Positions 9,178-18,385 of a stretch of DNA of 55,982 nt are shown here, one piece after another. The notes beneath the pieces are model-generated. The model worked only from the letters and a program-made list of their open reading frames with translations. It was not told the DNA's origin and made no database searches. Origin of the DNA: Colwellia sp. D2M02 (lineage in GTDB: Bacteria; Pseudomonadota; Gammaproteobacteria; Enterobacterales; Alteromonadaceae); assembly GCF_018860755.1 (NCBI RefSeq), contig NZ_JAHKPW010000043.1, positions 83,526 to 139,507 of the forward strand, given 5' to 3'. The translations under genes were made by a program, and so were the position numbers. How positions within the stretch are numbered: position 1 is the first letter of the stretch; each line of letters opens with the position of its first letter.

Positions 9178-11367
9178 TTATTTTTTAGTCTTTATTTTTA
9201 CAGGAAAGCCTCTGTCACGCATCAGCGCTTCAACTTGCGCATCACGACCTCTAAAGGCGCGATAAGCTTCAGATGGGTCGACCGCATTACGTACGCTAAA
9301 TAAGTGCTCAACTAATTTAGCTGCCACTTCTTTATCGTAAAAACCGCCTGGCGCTTGTGCAAAAGCTTCTGCTGCATCAGAGGTTAGTACTTCTGCCCAC
9401 ATGTAACCGTAATAGCTTGAGGCATAACCTTCACTGCTAAAGATATGACCAAATTGTGGACTACGATGACGCATAACCACTTGTTCTGGCATATTTAAGG
9501 CTGCTAACGTATCGCGCTCAAACTTATCAGGGTCGATACCTTTAGGGTCAACCGTATGAAACTTCATATCAACTAATGCTGAGGCTAAATACTCTGTAGT
9601 TTTAAAGCCTTGATTAAAGGTGGCCGCTTGCTTAATTTTAGCAATTAATGCTTTTGGCATTGGCTTACCTGTTTTGTAGTGCACAAGGTAGTTATTAATC
9701 ACTTCATCCGTTGATAACCAACGCTCTAACAGTTGAGACTGAAACTCAGTATAATCACGTACGCCACCGTTAAGTGTTGGGTATTCTACTTTTGACGCTA
9801 AGAAATGCAGTGCATGACCAAACTCATGGAAGTACGTCTCAGCATCTGACCAAGAAATAAGTGTTGGTTGCCCTGCCGCCCCTTTACTGAAGTTTGAGTT
9901 GTTTGACGAAAGTACATTCTTTTTGCCGTCAAAGGTTGTATGGCTTCTATAGGTAGTTGCCCACGCACCTGAACGCTTGCCTTTACGTGCAAACGGGTCT
10001 AAATACCATAAACCAATATGTTCGCCTGAGGTTTTATCTTTTACTTCCCAAACGCGTACATCTTCATGAAAAACAGGTACTGAGCCGTCAGTAATTTCCG
10101 TGAAATTAAAGTTAAATAAACGACCGGCAACATAGAACATTGCTTCACGTAGCTTATTTAGCTGTAAGTATTGTTTTACTTCATCAGAGTCTAAATCGTA
10201 TTTATCTTGACGTACTTTTTCAGCATAAAAACGGTAATCCCACGCTTCAATTTTTTCAATGCCGTCTTGTCGCTTACCAATTGCTAACATATCAGCAACT
10301 TCTTCATCCACACGAGCAATAGCCGCAGGCCATACTGACTCCATTAACGCGATCGCATTTTCAGGCGATTTAGCCATGCGATCTTCTAAGCGCCAAGAGG
10401 CATAGTTTTTATAACCTAATAAGCCAACACGTTCATGACGAAGTTTTAAAATTTCTGCAATAATCGCGTTATTATCAAACTCATCACCGTTATCACCACG
10501 GCTGTAGTATGTTTGCCATACTTTTTTTCTTAATTCGCGTTCAGTTGAATAAGTTAAAAATGGGTCCATTGATGAACGTGTATTAGTAATGGCATATTGA
10601 CCATCATGATCACGCTCAGTAGCCGCAGCAGCTGCAACGGTAATAATTGACTCAGGTAAACCACCTAACTGATCTTTTGTTAAATATAAAACATAGTTTT
10701 CTTCATCAGCTAACACGTTATTACCAAATTGCGTATGCAGCTGCGCTAAACGTAAGTTAATTTCTGCATAACGTTTTTGATCTTCAGTATTTAGCGTAGC
10801 GCCATTACGAGCGAAGCTATTATACTTTAACTGTACTAAGCGCTGTTTTTCAGGGCTTAACGATTTTACTTCATCGCTATTATAAACAGCTTTAACACGT
10901 GCAAATAACTTGGCATTTTGACGAATAGTTGAAGAAAAAGCAGAAAGCTTAGGTGCTAACTCGCTTTGTAATTGACGAAATTCACTGCTTGATTTATTTG
11001 AACGCCAAATACCGTAATAAGTAAATAGTCGGTCTAAATCAGCTCCTGTTTTTTCCATCGCCACAATGGTATTTTCAAACGTAGGCGTTGCAGGGTTATT
11101 GGCAATCACGTCGATTTCAGCTAATTCACTTGCCATTGCTTGTTCCATTGCAGGAACAAGGCCGGCTAAGGTTACTTTATCAAAGGCAGGAACACCTTGA
11201 AACGGGCCTTGCCACGGCGCTAATAACTGCTCTTTAGATTGTTCGACAACTGTCGCATTAACAACAGCAGTTGCAGCTTCAGTAACATTTGACTGAGTAT
11301 TATCGGCGGCTGTACAACCCATCAAAATACTTGATGTTAACAACGCTTTAAAAAATATTTTTTTCAT
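9178..11367 (-). CDS. dcp: M3 family zinc metallopeptidase, lipoprotein (peptidyl-dipeptidase Dcp type)
   Basis: 729 residues. The lipobox SSILMGC at about residues 12-18 indicates a lipoprotein. The C-terminal catalytic domain has the zinc motif HEFGH with His514, Glu515 and His518, and the third ligand Glu541 in RDYTEFQSQLLERW. Upstream are the conserved M3 features DYRFYAEKVRQ and GLWYLDPFARKGKRSGAW. Dcp/OpdA-type enzymes remove C-terminal dipeptides from short peptides. The lipid anchor places this copy in the envelope, where it would finish periplasmic peptide digestion. The length is typical. GAGAG before ATG is the ribosome site. It is a single gene with a strong terminator. Confidence 0.92.
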   Translation of the reverse strand: MKKIFFKALLTSSILMGCTAADNTQSNVTEAATAVVNATVVEQSKEQLLAPWQGPFQGVPAFDKVTLAGLVPAMEQAMASELAEIDVIANNPATPTFENTIVAMEKTGADLDRLFTYYGIWRSNKSSSEFRQLQSELAPKLSAFSSTIRQNAKLFARVKAVYNSDEVKSLSPEKQRLVQLKYNSFARNGATLNTEDQKRYAEINLRLAQLHTQFGNNVLADEENYVLYLTKDQLGGLPESIITVAAAAATERDHDGQYAITNTRSSMDPFLTYSTERELRKKVWQTYYSRGDNGDEFDNNAIIAEILKLRHERVGLLGYKNYASWRLEDRMAKSPENAIALMESVWPAAIARVDEEVADMLAIGKRQDGIEKIEAWDYRFYAEKVRQDKYDLDSDEVKQYLQLNKLREAMFYVAGRLFNFNFTEITDGSVPVFHEDVRVWEVKDKTSGEHIGLWYLDPFARKGKRSGAWATTYRSHTTFDGKKNVLSSNNSNFSKGAAGQPTLISWSDAETYFHEFGHALHFLASKVEYPTLNGGVRDYTEFQSQLLERWLSTDEVINNYLVHYKTGKPMPKALIAKIKQAATFNQGFKTTEYLASALVDMKFHTVDPKGIDPDKFERDTLAALNMPEQVVMRHRSPQFGHIFSSEGYASSYYGYMWAEVLTSDAAEAFAQAPGGFYDKEVAAKLVEHLFSVRNAVDPSEAYRAFRGRDAQVEALMRDRGFPVKIKTKK

Positions 11368-11615
11368 GTGTACTCTCTACGATTGAGAACCAAATAACAT
11401 AATCTGGGTTCAGGTAAGTTAATTATTCATGTCTGAGTTGATGTTGAAGCTATATAAATAGTCACAACGCATAATCAGTAGTACTCGAATAAGTTACTTT
11501 TATTCTATCAATATTTAGTCACGATAACCGTCTTGCTATTACCGTTTGTCGTTTGTAGCCTACCACTGAGCTTAAAAGCGATATTTTCATAAACTGAAGG
11601 GAGTATTTTATAAAC

Positions 11616-11649
11616 AGAAAAAACCGACTGTAAAAGAATTACAGTCGGT
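11616..11649 (-). terminator. Terminator downstream of the EF-hand gene
   Basis: A perfect 11-bp stem (11623-11633 with 11639-11649), a 5-nt loop, and a T-run on the minus strand. It lies 120 nt past the EF-hand stop. The leader between them holds a second GGGGAG/CTCCCC pairing at about 11653-11679. The rest of the gene-free stretch 11368-11768 shows nothing recognisable. Confidence 0.85.
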
Positions 11650-11768
11650 AAAGGGGAGTATAAGTTGGGAGCCTCCCCATAAACACATAATGCGAAAACG
11701 TTTGTGCTAGGGTCGATTATTTTTTGTCCGTCCAGAATAAAAAATAAAAGTCGTTGTACTATAGTTAA

Positions 11769-12104
11769 CTAAGCCCCTTTAACTAGCTCAACAAACTCAG
11801 CAAGCTCTTGTTTACTAACAAGTAAGTCGGCATTGCTATCAATTTTTTCAAATGAGCTTACTAATACTTCGTTTTTGCTTGAAGTGATTTCTGCTTTACT
11901 TAGTGAGCCATCTTTATCAAGATCTAAGTTATTAAATACCACTTCATTGATACTTGCTTTTACTGGTTGAACTGGCTCTGAACTAGCAATTTGAGGAGTA
12001 TCACTTCCTAGCGGTGCTGTCATTTCATTAGCACTCACAAAAAATGATGCTGCTAACATAGTTACAACCACTACGGAAATTTGGCTTAAGCTAATATTTT
12101 TCAT
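11769..12104 (-). CDS. Secreted EF-hand protein
   Basis: 111 residues. The signal peptide ends about residue 25 (FFVSA before NEM). It has two EF-hand loops: a canonical DLDKDGSLSKAE with all ligand positions filled, and DSNADLLVSKQE, in which the usual glycine at loop position 6 is leucine, so calcium binding may be weaker. Helices flank both loops. It is probably a periplasmic calcium-binding protein; a partner cannot be inferred. The ribosome site AAGGAAG precedes the ATG. It is divergent from glrK across a 490-nt gap. Confidence 0.85.
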   Translation of the reverse strand: MKNISLSQISVVVVTMLAASFFVSANEMTAPLGSDTPQIASSEPVQPVKASINEVVFNNLDLDKDGSLSKAEITSSKNEVLVSSFEKIDSNADLLVSKQELAEFVELVKGA

Positions 12105-12374
12105 TGTTCTTCCTTATTATTTATTCACTGTAAAAGTTATGACACCACAATATGTAATTAGCTATGTCTGATTAAATCTAATTTCATATTGATTATTTAA
12201 ACTGCTAGGTATAAACAGTTAATTAAAATATATAACGGTAACAACACTAAACGCGGGAAAGTCGTTTATTAATCACCGTTATTCAAACAGGATATAGCAC
12301 AGTGTGTACCAACTTTTTAATCGATTGATTTGAAAGGAATTTAATTAAACAGCAAGCTTTTCAAACCCCACAAC

Positions 12375-12514
12375 TGTAGTTAATTAGAGACAGGTAATAA
12401 AAATTATAAATTTTTTGCCGAGCCACAACATATAACAAAACAAAAATAACATTAAATTACAATAACTTAAACAACAAAAAAACACCCTAACACCCATGTC
12501 GCCAAAAGGTGACA
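12375..12514 (+). promoter_or_regulatory. GlrR-like binding sites upstream of glrK
   Basis: TGTC at 12497-12500 and GACA at 12511-12514 are separated by exactly 10 nt and form a near-perfect dyad around AAAA. This is the TGTC-N10-GACA pattern described for GlrR (QseF) in enterobacteria. A second copy with one mismatch (TGTA-N10-GACA) lies at 12375-12392. The exact copy is 80 nt before the glrK start. I scanned the gap 12105-12594 for a sigma-54 promoter (GG-N10-GC) and found no convincing match on the plus strand. Confidence 0.5.
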
Positions 12515-12594
12515 CCATTGTTTTTCGCGCGCTTTTAGCATAAAAAGGCACTCTATTAAATTTCTCCGCTAGTAATCAAGAAAGGAAACATGAC

Positions 12595-14130
12595 GTGCCA
12601 AGTAAGTTAACCGCTAAGCAACTTTGCCAGTCACTATTGAAAAAAGTATCTATCAGTAAATTAACCTTGCTAGGTTTTTTATTAGTTGCGCTGCCATTAA
12701 CCGCAGCATTACTTTTTAGCGTCAGTAAATTAAGTGACCTCGCTAAGCAAAGCACTGTTTCGGTTTACCATGTTGCTCAGTTAACCCAATTAAATAATCA
12801 ACTCAGCGATAGACTGGTCTCTATAGAGCGTTTTGCTAGTCAGTATGTTGTATTGAAAGATACTGCTTTACTCACAACATTCACCGAACAACAACGAAGC
12901 TTTCTTAATATTATTGAGCATTTTTTACTACAACAGCAGGATTTAACATTAGTTGCGTTACTCAAAGAGCTCAGTGTTGAGAGCCAGCTAATAAAAGATG
13001 AAATACAAAAAGATAGTGATGAAAACTCAGGTAATTTAACCTTAGATATAGTACAGCGAAAGTTTAAAATACTGGTTAACTTAAAAAATAAAATTAAAGA
13101 TCGAAGCAATACCATTATCAACGAACAAGCCACCAACATTGACTTTACCGCTAAGCAAGTTAACCAAAATATTTTAAATAGTCTCTATACCATTCCAATA
13201 ACATTATTAATTGCCTTAATATTTTTATTATTGATAACCAGACCATTAAAGGCACTGATCCGAAAAATTAACACTTTAGAGCAAGGCAACTTTAGTGAGA
13301 AAATTGATGTCCAAGGAACGAGTGAAGTAGAAGAAATAGCTCAAGCCCTTGAGATGATGCGTAAAAGGTTGCATGCGTTAGAGCTTCAAAAATCAAGTTT
13401 TATTCGTCATATTTCTCACGAGCTAAAAACGCCGCTAGCAGCGATTAGAGAAGGCACTGAGTTAATTTATGATAATAGCGTTGGCCCTTTAAATGACGAC
13501 CAGCAAGAGATTTGCGACATTATTCGCGGTAGCGTTACTCGCTTACAGCGTTTAATTGAAGACTTACTCGATTTTAATATTGTTCTTGATTCAACAAGCT
13601 TACAAGATGCTGAAAAAATTCACTTACCTACGCTAATTGACAGCGCCTTAGCATTACGAAAATTAGATATAAAACGTAAAAATTTAGTTATAGATAGCAG
13701 CGGTAGTGACTGTGATTTTTACAGTAATACAAAACAAATAAGCGTGATTTTAGATAACGTATTATCTAACGCGATAAAATTTTCACCACTGGGCGGCATT
13801 ATCACCATTAAATATCACAGTACTCATAATAATAAAAACAACTTAATTATTGAAATCACCGACCAAGGCCCTGGGATGAGCAATAATTTAAAAGACAAGG
13901 TGTTTGACGCCTTTTACCAAGGTCCTCCACCGCAAGATAACCAAATAAAGGGTAGTGGTTTAGGGTTAACTATAGTGAAAGAGTTATTAATGCGTCTTAA
14001 TGGCTTTATCGATTTAAGTGACAACCACACATCGAACCACGACAAATCATCATTAAAACAACATGGTAAAGGCAGCTGCGTTACGATAACACTACCACAA
14101 GAAAATAAAGCTAAATCAACAGCTCCTTAA
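12595..14130 (+). CDS. glrK: Sensor histidine kinase GlrK (QseE)
   Basis: 511 residues. The start is GTG at 12595, chosen because AAGGA ends 8 nt before it; an ATG 5 nt upstream is in another frame and stops after six codons. A first transmembrane helix (about 22-42) and a second (about 196-216) bracket a ~150-residue periplasmic sensor domain. A HAMP segment follows, then a HisKA box HISHELKTPLAAIREG with phospho-accepting His275. The HATPase domain is shown by NVLSNAIKFSP (N box), DQGPGM (G1) and GSGLGLTIV (G2). GlrK phosphorylates GlrR. With the lipoprotein gene and glrR directly downstream, the order is that of enterobacterial glrK-qseG-glrR. The periplasmic signal is unknown here. Confidence 0.9.
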   Translation: MPSKLTAKQLCQSLLKKVSISKLTLLGFLLVALPLTAALLFSVSKLSDLAKQSTVSVYHVAQLTQLNNQLSDRLVSIERFASQYVVLKDTALLTTFTEQQRSFLNIIEHFLLQQQDLTLVALLKELSVESQLIKDEIQKDSDENSGNLTLDIVQRKFKILVNLKNKIKDRSNTIINEQATNIDFTAKQVNQNILNSLYTIPITLLIALIFLLLITRPLKALIRKINTLEQGNFSEKIDVQGTSEVEEIAQALEMMRKRLHALELQKSSFIRHISHELKTPLAAIREGTELIYDNSVGPLNDDQQEICDIIRGSVTRLQRLIEDLLDFNIVLDSTSLQDAEKIHLPTLIDSALALRKLDIKRKNLVIDSSGSDCDFYSNTKQISVILDNVLSNAIKFSPLGGIITIKYHSTHNNKNNLIIEITDQGPGMSNNLKDKVFDAFYQGPPPQDNQIKGSGLGLTIVKELLMRLNGFIDLSDNHTSNHDKSSLKQHGKGSCVTITLPQENKAKSTAP

Positions 14131-14174
14131 AACAAGCCAAAATAATTAGCACAACAGGTTACAGGTAAATAGAT

Positions 14175-14798
14175 ATGTTCAGCACTAAACACGACAACAG
14201 CAATACATCACAAGCATTTAATTCAGTGTTATTGCCCACTGTCATCGCACTTATACTCATAACAATGCTAAGCGCTTGTCAGTTAACGCCCAAAGCGGAG
14301 CCAAAGGTAGCCAAAAATACCCATAAAACGTTGCATTATAGTCATTACTATTTATGGTTAAAAACGTTATCACCACAAGAGTTAGTTGCTGAAATAGACA
14401 GTCGAAAAAAAGCACTTTCCCTACAATCAGATACCATTACTGAGCAAGGAACAAATCACAAATTTACTCAGCACCACGCTAAAATGATGCTTATTTACAG
14501 CTTACCTAGCTCACCTATTTATCAACCTTATGCAGCAAAAACACTACTTAACAATGCCAACTTTTCTGACGATGATTACTCTTCTCCAAGCGATAATAGT
14601 GACTCTCTGCATAACTTAGCTTTTATGTTGTTACTGAAAGACCAATTAAATGCACAATTAAAATTACTGACCGCGCAAGCGGCATTAAAAACAAAAGCCA
14701 AACAAGAATATGCTCGAAAAGATGCAGCAATAGAACAACTTGAAAAGCAGTTACATCAATTGAAAAAAATAGAAGAAAACTTAACAAAGCATCAATAA
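14175..14798 (+). CDS. qseG: QseG-like lipoprotein
   Basis: 207 residues. A long N-terminal segment is followed by a hydrophobic helix and the lipobox MLSAC (Cys at about residue 35), so an envelope lipoprotein is expected. The middle is helical (YLWLKTLSPQELVAEIDSRK), and the last ~45 residues form a charged coiled coil (AIEQLEKQLHQLKKIEENL). The call rests mainly on position: in enterobacteria qseG lies between glrK and glrR and its product helps the kinase at the membrane. Sequence similarity to enterobacterial QseG is low by eye. The N-terminus before the hydrophobic helix is unusually long (about 18 residues), so a downstream start is possible, but none is evident. The gaps are 44 nt to glrK and 103 nt to glrR. 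Confidence 0.7.
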   Translation: MFSTKHDNSNTSQAFNSVLLPTVIALILITMLSACQLTPKAEPKVAKNTHKTLHYSHYYLWLKTLSPQELVAEIDSRKKALSLQSDTITEQGTNHKFTQHHAKMMLIYSLPSSPIYQPYAAKTLLNNANFSDDDYSSPSDNSDSLHNLAFMLLLKDQLNAQLKLLTAQAALKTKAKQEYARKDAAIEQLEKQLHQLKKIEENLTKHQ

Positions 14799-14901
14799 AT
14801 ACGTTCGTAAAAGCACCACTAAAGAAATTATTAAAGTGGTGACATTTATTTAAAGTACACCGTGTAGATTATATACTTACAGCTTAAATGAGAGAGTAAC
14901 C

Positions 14902-16269
14902 ATGAGCCAACAAGACTTACCTAATGCAGCAACAAAAGTATTAATTGTTGATGACGATCCAAGCTTACTAAGGTTGCTCAGTATTCGCTTAAAAGCCGCG
15001 GGCTATGATGTAGAGTCGGCTGCTAATGCCAAAGTTGCTTTAGGTACCTTACAAAGCTTTTTACCTGAAGTGGTTATCAGTGATTTACGCATGGAAGGTA
15101 TGGACGGAATGGCGCTCTTTCAGCAAATTAGGCAACAACACCCTAATATGCCGGTTATTATTATGACCGCGCACGGCACCATTCCCGATGCAATTAGCGC
15201 CACTAAGCAAGGTGTATTTAGTTTTTTGACTAAACCGTTTGAAAGTCAGCAGTTATTAGACACAGTACAACAAGCTATTTTATTGCAACCATCAACTAAC
15301 GAAGATAATGCTGATAAAGATCATTGGCGCGCTAACATCATCAGTCGCAGCACTGTTATGGCCTCGTTATTACAACAAGCTAAACAAGTAGCAAGTAGTG
15401 ATTTTAGTTTATTAATCCACAGTCAAAGTGGTACCGGTAAAGAGCTGCTAGCAAAAGCAATACACTTAGCCAGTAGTCGTAAAGACAAACCTTTTACCGC
15501 AATAAACTGTGCTGCAATTCCTGAGCAACTATTAGAGTCTGAGCTTTTTGGTCACACCCGAGGCGCTTTTACGGGTGCCGCTAAAGATCATGTCGGTTTA
15601 TTCCAAGCAACCGATGGCGGTACGCTGTTTTTAGATGAAATCGGCGATATGCCGTTAAATTTTCAAGTAAAACTATTACGGGTTTTACAAGAAAAAGAGA
15701 TACGCCCCGTTGGTAGCACGCAATCAATTAAGGTTGATGTTAGAATTATTTCTGCCACCCATAAAAACTTACAACAAGCCATTATCAACAATAGCTTTCG
15801 CGAAGATTTATATTACCGACTCAATGTTGTTGAATTAGAGCTACCACCACTGGCTGAGCGCCGAGAAGATATTCCATTATTGGTGCAATATTTCCTCAAT
15901 CAAGCGGTACAACGTTCAAACTCACCGATAAAAAGCTTAAATGTGGAAGCAATGGAGTTATTAATTGCTGCGCCATGGCCAGGTAACATCAGACAATTAC
16001 AAAATGTGGTAGAGCAAAGTATTGCCCTGTGTAGTGAAAATGTTATTAGTGAGGTAGTAATAAAAAATGCTCTGCGTGATAAAACAACGCAATTACCGTC
16101 ATTTCAACAAGCGCGAGAGCATTTTGAACGTGATTATTTGGCGCGACTTTTAAAAATTACCGCCGGTAATGTTTCGCAAGCCGCCCGTATTGCGCAGCGT
16201 AACCGCACAGAGTTTTACAAGTTACTTAATCGCCATCACTTAATACCTGAATCATATCGAGAAGAGTGA
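14902..16269 (+). CDS. glrR: Sigma-54-dependent response regulator GlrR (QseF)
   Basis: 455 residues. The receiver domain occupies 1-130, with the acidic pair in VLIVDDDPS and phospho-acceptor Asp61 in ISDLRMEGMDG. The AAA+ domain occupies about 145-380, with Walker A-like SQSGTGKELL, the sigma-54 contact loop GAFTGA at 221-226, Walker B GGTLFLDEIGDMP and an arginine-finger region. The C-terminal Fis-type helix-turn-helix ends NVSQAARIAQRNRTEFYKLL. It activates sigma-54 promoters when phosphorylated by GlrK. The exact TGTC-N10-GACA site upstream of glrK suggests autoregulation (inference). A 7-bp hairpin (14814-14841) lies in the gap before it but lacks a proper T-run. GAGAGAG is the ribosome site. 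Confidence 0.92.
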   Translation: MSQQDLPNAATKVLIVDDDPSLLRLLSIRLKAAGYDVESAANAKVALGTLQSFLPEVVISDLRMEGMDGMALFQQIRQQHPNMPVIIMTAHGTIPDAISATKQGVFSFLTKPFESQQLLDTVQQAILLQPSTNEDNADKDHWRANIISRSTVMASLLQQAKQVASSDFSLLIHSQSGTGKELLAKAIHLASSRKDKPFTAINCAAIPEQLLESELFGHTRGAFTGAAKDHVGLFQATDGGTLFLDEIGDMPLNFQVKLLRVLQEKEIRPVGSTQSIKVDVRIISATHKNLQQAIINNSFREDLYYRLNVVELELPPLAERREDIPLLVQYFLNQAVQRSNSPIKSLNVEAMELLIAAPWPGNIRQLQNVVEQSIALCSENVISEVVIKNALRDKTTQLPSFQQAREHFERDYLARLLKITAGNVSQAARIAQRNRTEFYKLLNRHHLIPESYREE

Positions 16270-16304
16270 ACAGCGCATAAAGTACCAAAAAGTGCGTAGT
16301 TAAC

Positions 16305-16976
16305 TTAGGTTAAACGCGCTTGTAACCATGCCGAAATATCGGCCAACTGCTCAGGTATAACGCTATGTGGCATGCGATACGTTTGCCAGCTAACATTATA
16401 GCCATCGGCTTTTAATAATTGATGCGCCATATGCCCAGCGCTCATTGGCACAACATCATCTTGTTCGCCATGCTGCTGTAATATAACCGTATTTTTGTTA
16501 GCTTCATGGCAGTTTTCAGGAAGTTTATCTGCGGTAGGTAAATAACAAGACAGCGCTAAAATACCCGCGAGTTTTTCAGGGTAACGTAAGCCAGTAAACA
16601 AACTTAAAACCCCGCCTTGACTAAAACCAGCGAGTACAATATTACTGGCTGCAATACCTGAATCAATTTGTTCTTGAATTAACGCCTGCACTAGTTTTTC
16701 AGACTCAAGCACGCCAGCCATATCTGCACGATTATGTAAATCCATACTCTTAATATCGTACCAAGAACGCATCACATAGCCTTGGTTAATGGTTACCGCT
16801 TGCTCAGGCGCATGAGGAAAAATAAAACGAATACTGTGATTTGGTGGCAAACCTAAAACAGGGACCACAGGAGCAAAACCATCACCCGAGTCACCCAAAC
16901 CATGTAACCAAATAACACAAGCTGTCGCAGGGCTTTTCGGCTCTATGGTTACGCGCTCTAAAGGAGAAATTGACAT
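16305..16976 (-). CDS. Carboxylesterase / acyl-protein thioesterase-like hydrolase
   Basis: 223 residues, the usual size for the phospholipase/carboxylesterase (APT1-like) family. The oxyanion region is VIWLHGLGDSGDGFAPV. The nucleophile is Ser119 in the elbow GFSQGG, the acid lies in QHGEQDDVVP, and the His is in YRMPHSVIPEQ. There is no signal peptide, so it is cytoplasmic. It hydrolyses short-chain or acyl-thio esters; the natural substrate is unknown. It is convergent with glrR, with only 35 nt between stops. The ribosome site AAGG precedes ATG. Confidence 0.9.
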   Translation of the reverse strand: MSISPLERVTIEPKSPATACVIWLHGLGDSGDGFAPVVPVLGLPPNHSIRFIFPHAPEQAVTINQGYVMRSWYDIKSMDLHNRADMAGVLESEKLVQALIQEQIDSGIAASNIVLAGFSQGGVLSLFTGLRYPEKLAGILALSCYLPTADKLPENCHEANKNTVILQQHGEQDDVVPMSAGHMAHQLLKADGYNVSWQTYRMPHSVIPEQLADISAWLQARLT

Positions 16977-17513
16977 AATAAACCTTATTTTTTTAAATTT
17001 GCCACATCTTATCAGGCAATATTCGTTAACCCAATCACTTCATTCGCTCAACGGAGCTTTTAGCCATATTTTTTCAGTAAGGGTATTTTAGAAAAATATA
17101 CTCCTTCGATTAAAGTAGCCTCACCATAATAAACAGAGTATGCATGGCATAAATTACGAGCTCTTTGTACGCATTCCTGACATTAACTGTGGATTGATCT
17201 TTAGGTCAACTATTAGCCAGTTGCGGACATTGTTTCCTGGATATGAAATGCTAACTATTATCACAAAACGGTCCTAATTTTCATGTCAATTATCACCAAT
17301 ATTATGTCTACTACCTTCAAGAGTAGCTGACATTAGCAATATTTTTCTATCTCGCATTTCGCCCCCAAACCGCCATAGAGGCTTTTAGAATAAGAGTTTT
17401 TAGAACATATACTTTGTGACACAAATTCCCCCTGAGCGAGGTAGAATTCATACTCACTTTTATTTAGAAGAAGTAATTGAACTAATGTTCATCTAAGAAC
17501 ATATTACAGTTAC
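16977..17513. other. Gene-free stretch of 537 bp
   Basis: No frame here shows protein-family features and no RNA gene is evident. It separates the esterase promoter from the decayed OsmC end. It may be degenerate sequence left from lost genes, which would fit the pseudogenes beside it, but nothing in it is recognisable. Confidence 0.5.
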
Positions 17514-18342
17514 TTACCCTACAATCAGTGAGGTAATGACTTGAGGATTATTGTGTAAAGTCCTATGAACTGGGCAGCGACCAGCAACTTCCATTAGTCG
17601 TGCTTTTTCTGAGTCGTTCATTACTCCAAATAGCTGAACCTTACGGAGTAATGATTCCATTTACAAACCTTGCTGCTCAGCACTGCTGGCATCTTCCAAA
17701 TAATTACGTTGGTGTGATAAAGAGACTTCCACACGCTCAAGTGGAATGTTTTTATGATCAGCGTACATTCGAATTGTCATCGCGGTGCAAGTGCCTAGAG
17801 CAGCTAGTAAATGCTCGTAGGGATCGGGGCCTGAGTTTTTTCCGCCTACTTGTACGGGCTCATCGGCATAACAATGATGATGAGCACTAAAAATTTCCTG
17901 CTGAAATTTATGATCAAGCTCAGCCACCACTACATGCCCTTTAGCTAGGTTAATCGTCGATGTTTTAGCCGTTGGAATATAGTGACTATCGCTTTCACCT
18001 TGAGAAGTTGTGCTGCCATCGCTAGTACCGCAGCCCCGCCAAGGCTATGGCCAATGAGTAATTGCGACGCTTCATAATGTGCTGCCAGTAAATCTTCGGT
18101 ATTGGATAAAAAATTAGTGTTGGCAAAATCGCCATCACTATTGCCTAGACCGGTAAAATCAAATCGAAAAACGGCAAAACCATGCTGCACCAGAAATCGG
18201 CTAATGCGCGAGGCTGCTGCAACATCTTTACCACAGGTAAAGCAATGAGCAAATAACACATAAGCTTGCACTTTACTGTCAGGCGTTTCAAGTAATCCTG
18301 CTAGTATTTGTCCTTGACTAGAAAACTCTACTTTGCTCTCAT
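17514..18342 (-). pseudogene. Decayed alpha/beta-hydrolase-OsmC fusion gene
   Basis: On the minus strand an ATG at 18342 with AGGAG 9 nt before it is followed after four codons by TAG. One frame over, from codon 2, the hydrolase reads on without a stop ([19 protein letters not shown], then [13 protein letters not shown] and the nucleophile elbow IGHSLGG), so one base was probably lost. The hydrolase ends abruptly after KVKAIVTI near 17980; its C-terminal half is missing. The next frame carries an OsmC domain (YADEPVQVGGKNSGPDPYEH, LLAALGTCTAMTIRMYADHK), interrupted by an in-frame TAA near 17661. It then resumes in the same frame to NDSEKARLMEVAGRCPVHRT and a stop at 17514. Intact relatives are ~400-residue bifunctional proteins. 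It is the last gene of the bufferin operon, 43 nt after the DsbA-like gene. Confidence 0.88.
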
Positions 18343-18385
18343 TGCTTTAATCTCCTATTTCTATTAAACCTTTTAATTTCAAATA

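Noticed and set aside
12105-12594. Sigma-54 promoter for glrK or a GlmY-like small RNA
   Set aside because: No GG-N10-GC element of acceptable quality was found on the plus strand, and no clear terminator marks a small RNA.
14814-14841. Hairpin between qseG and glrR as a terminator
   Set aside because: Only a 7-bp stem with a long loop, and the following sequence is not a T-run.
17600-17890. Plus-strand open frame of 96 codons
   Set aside because: It is the antisense of the OsmC pseudogene, whose minus-strand reading matches the family on both sides of the stop.
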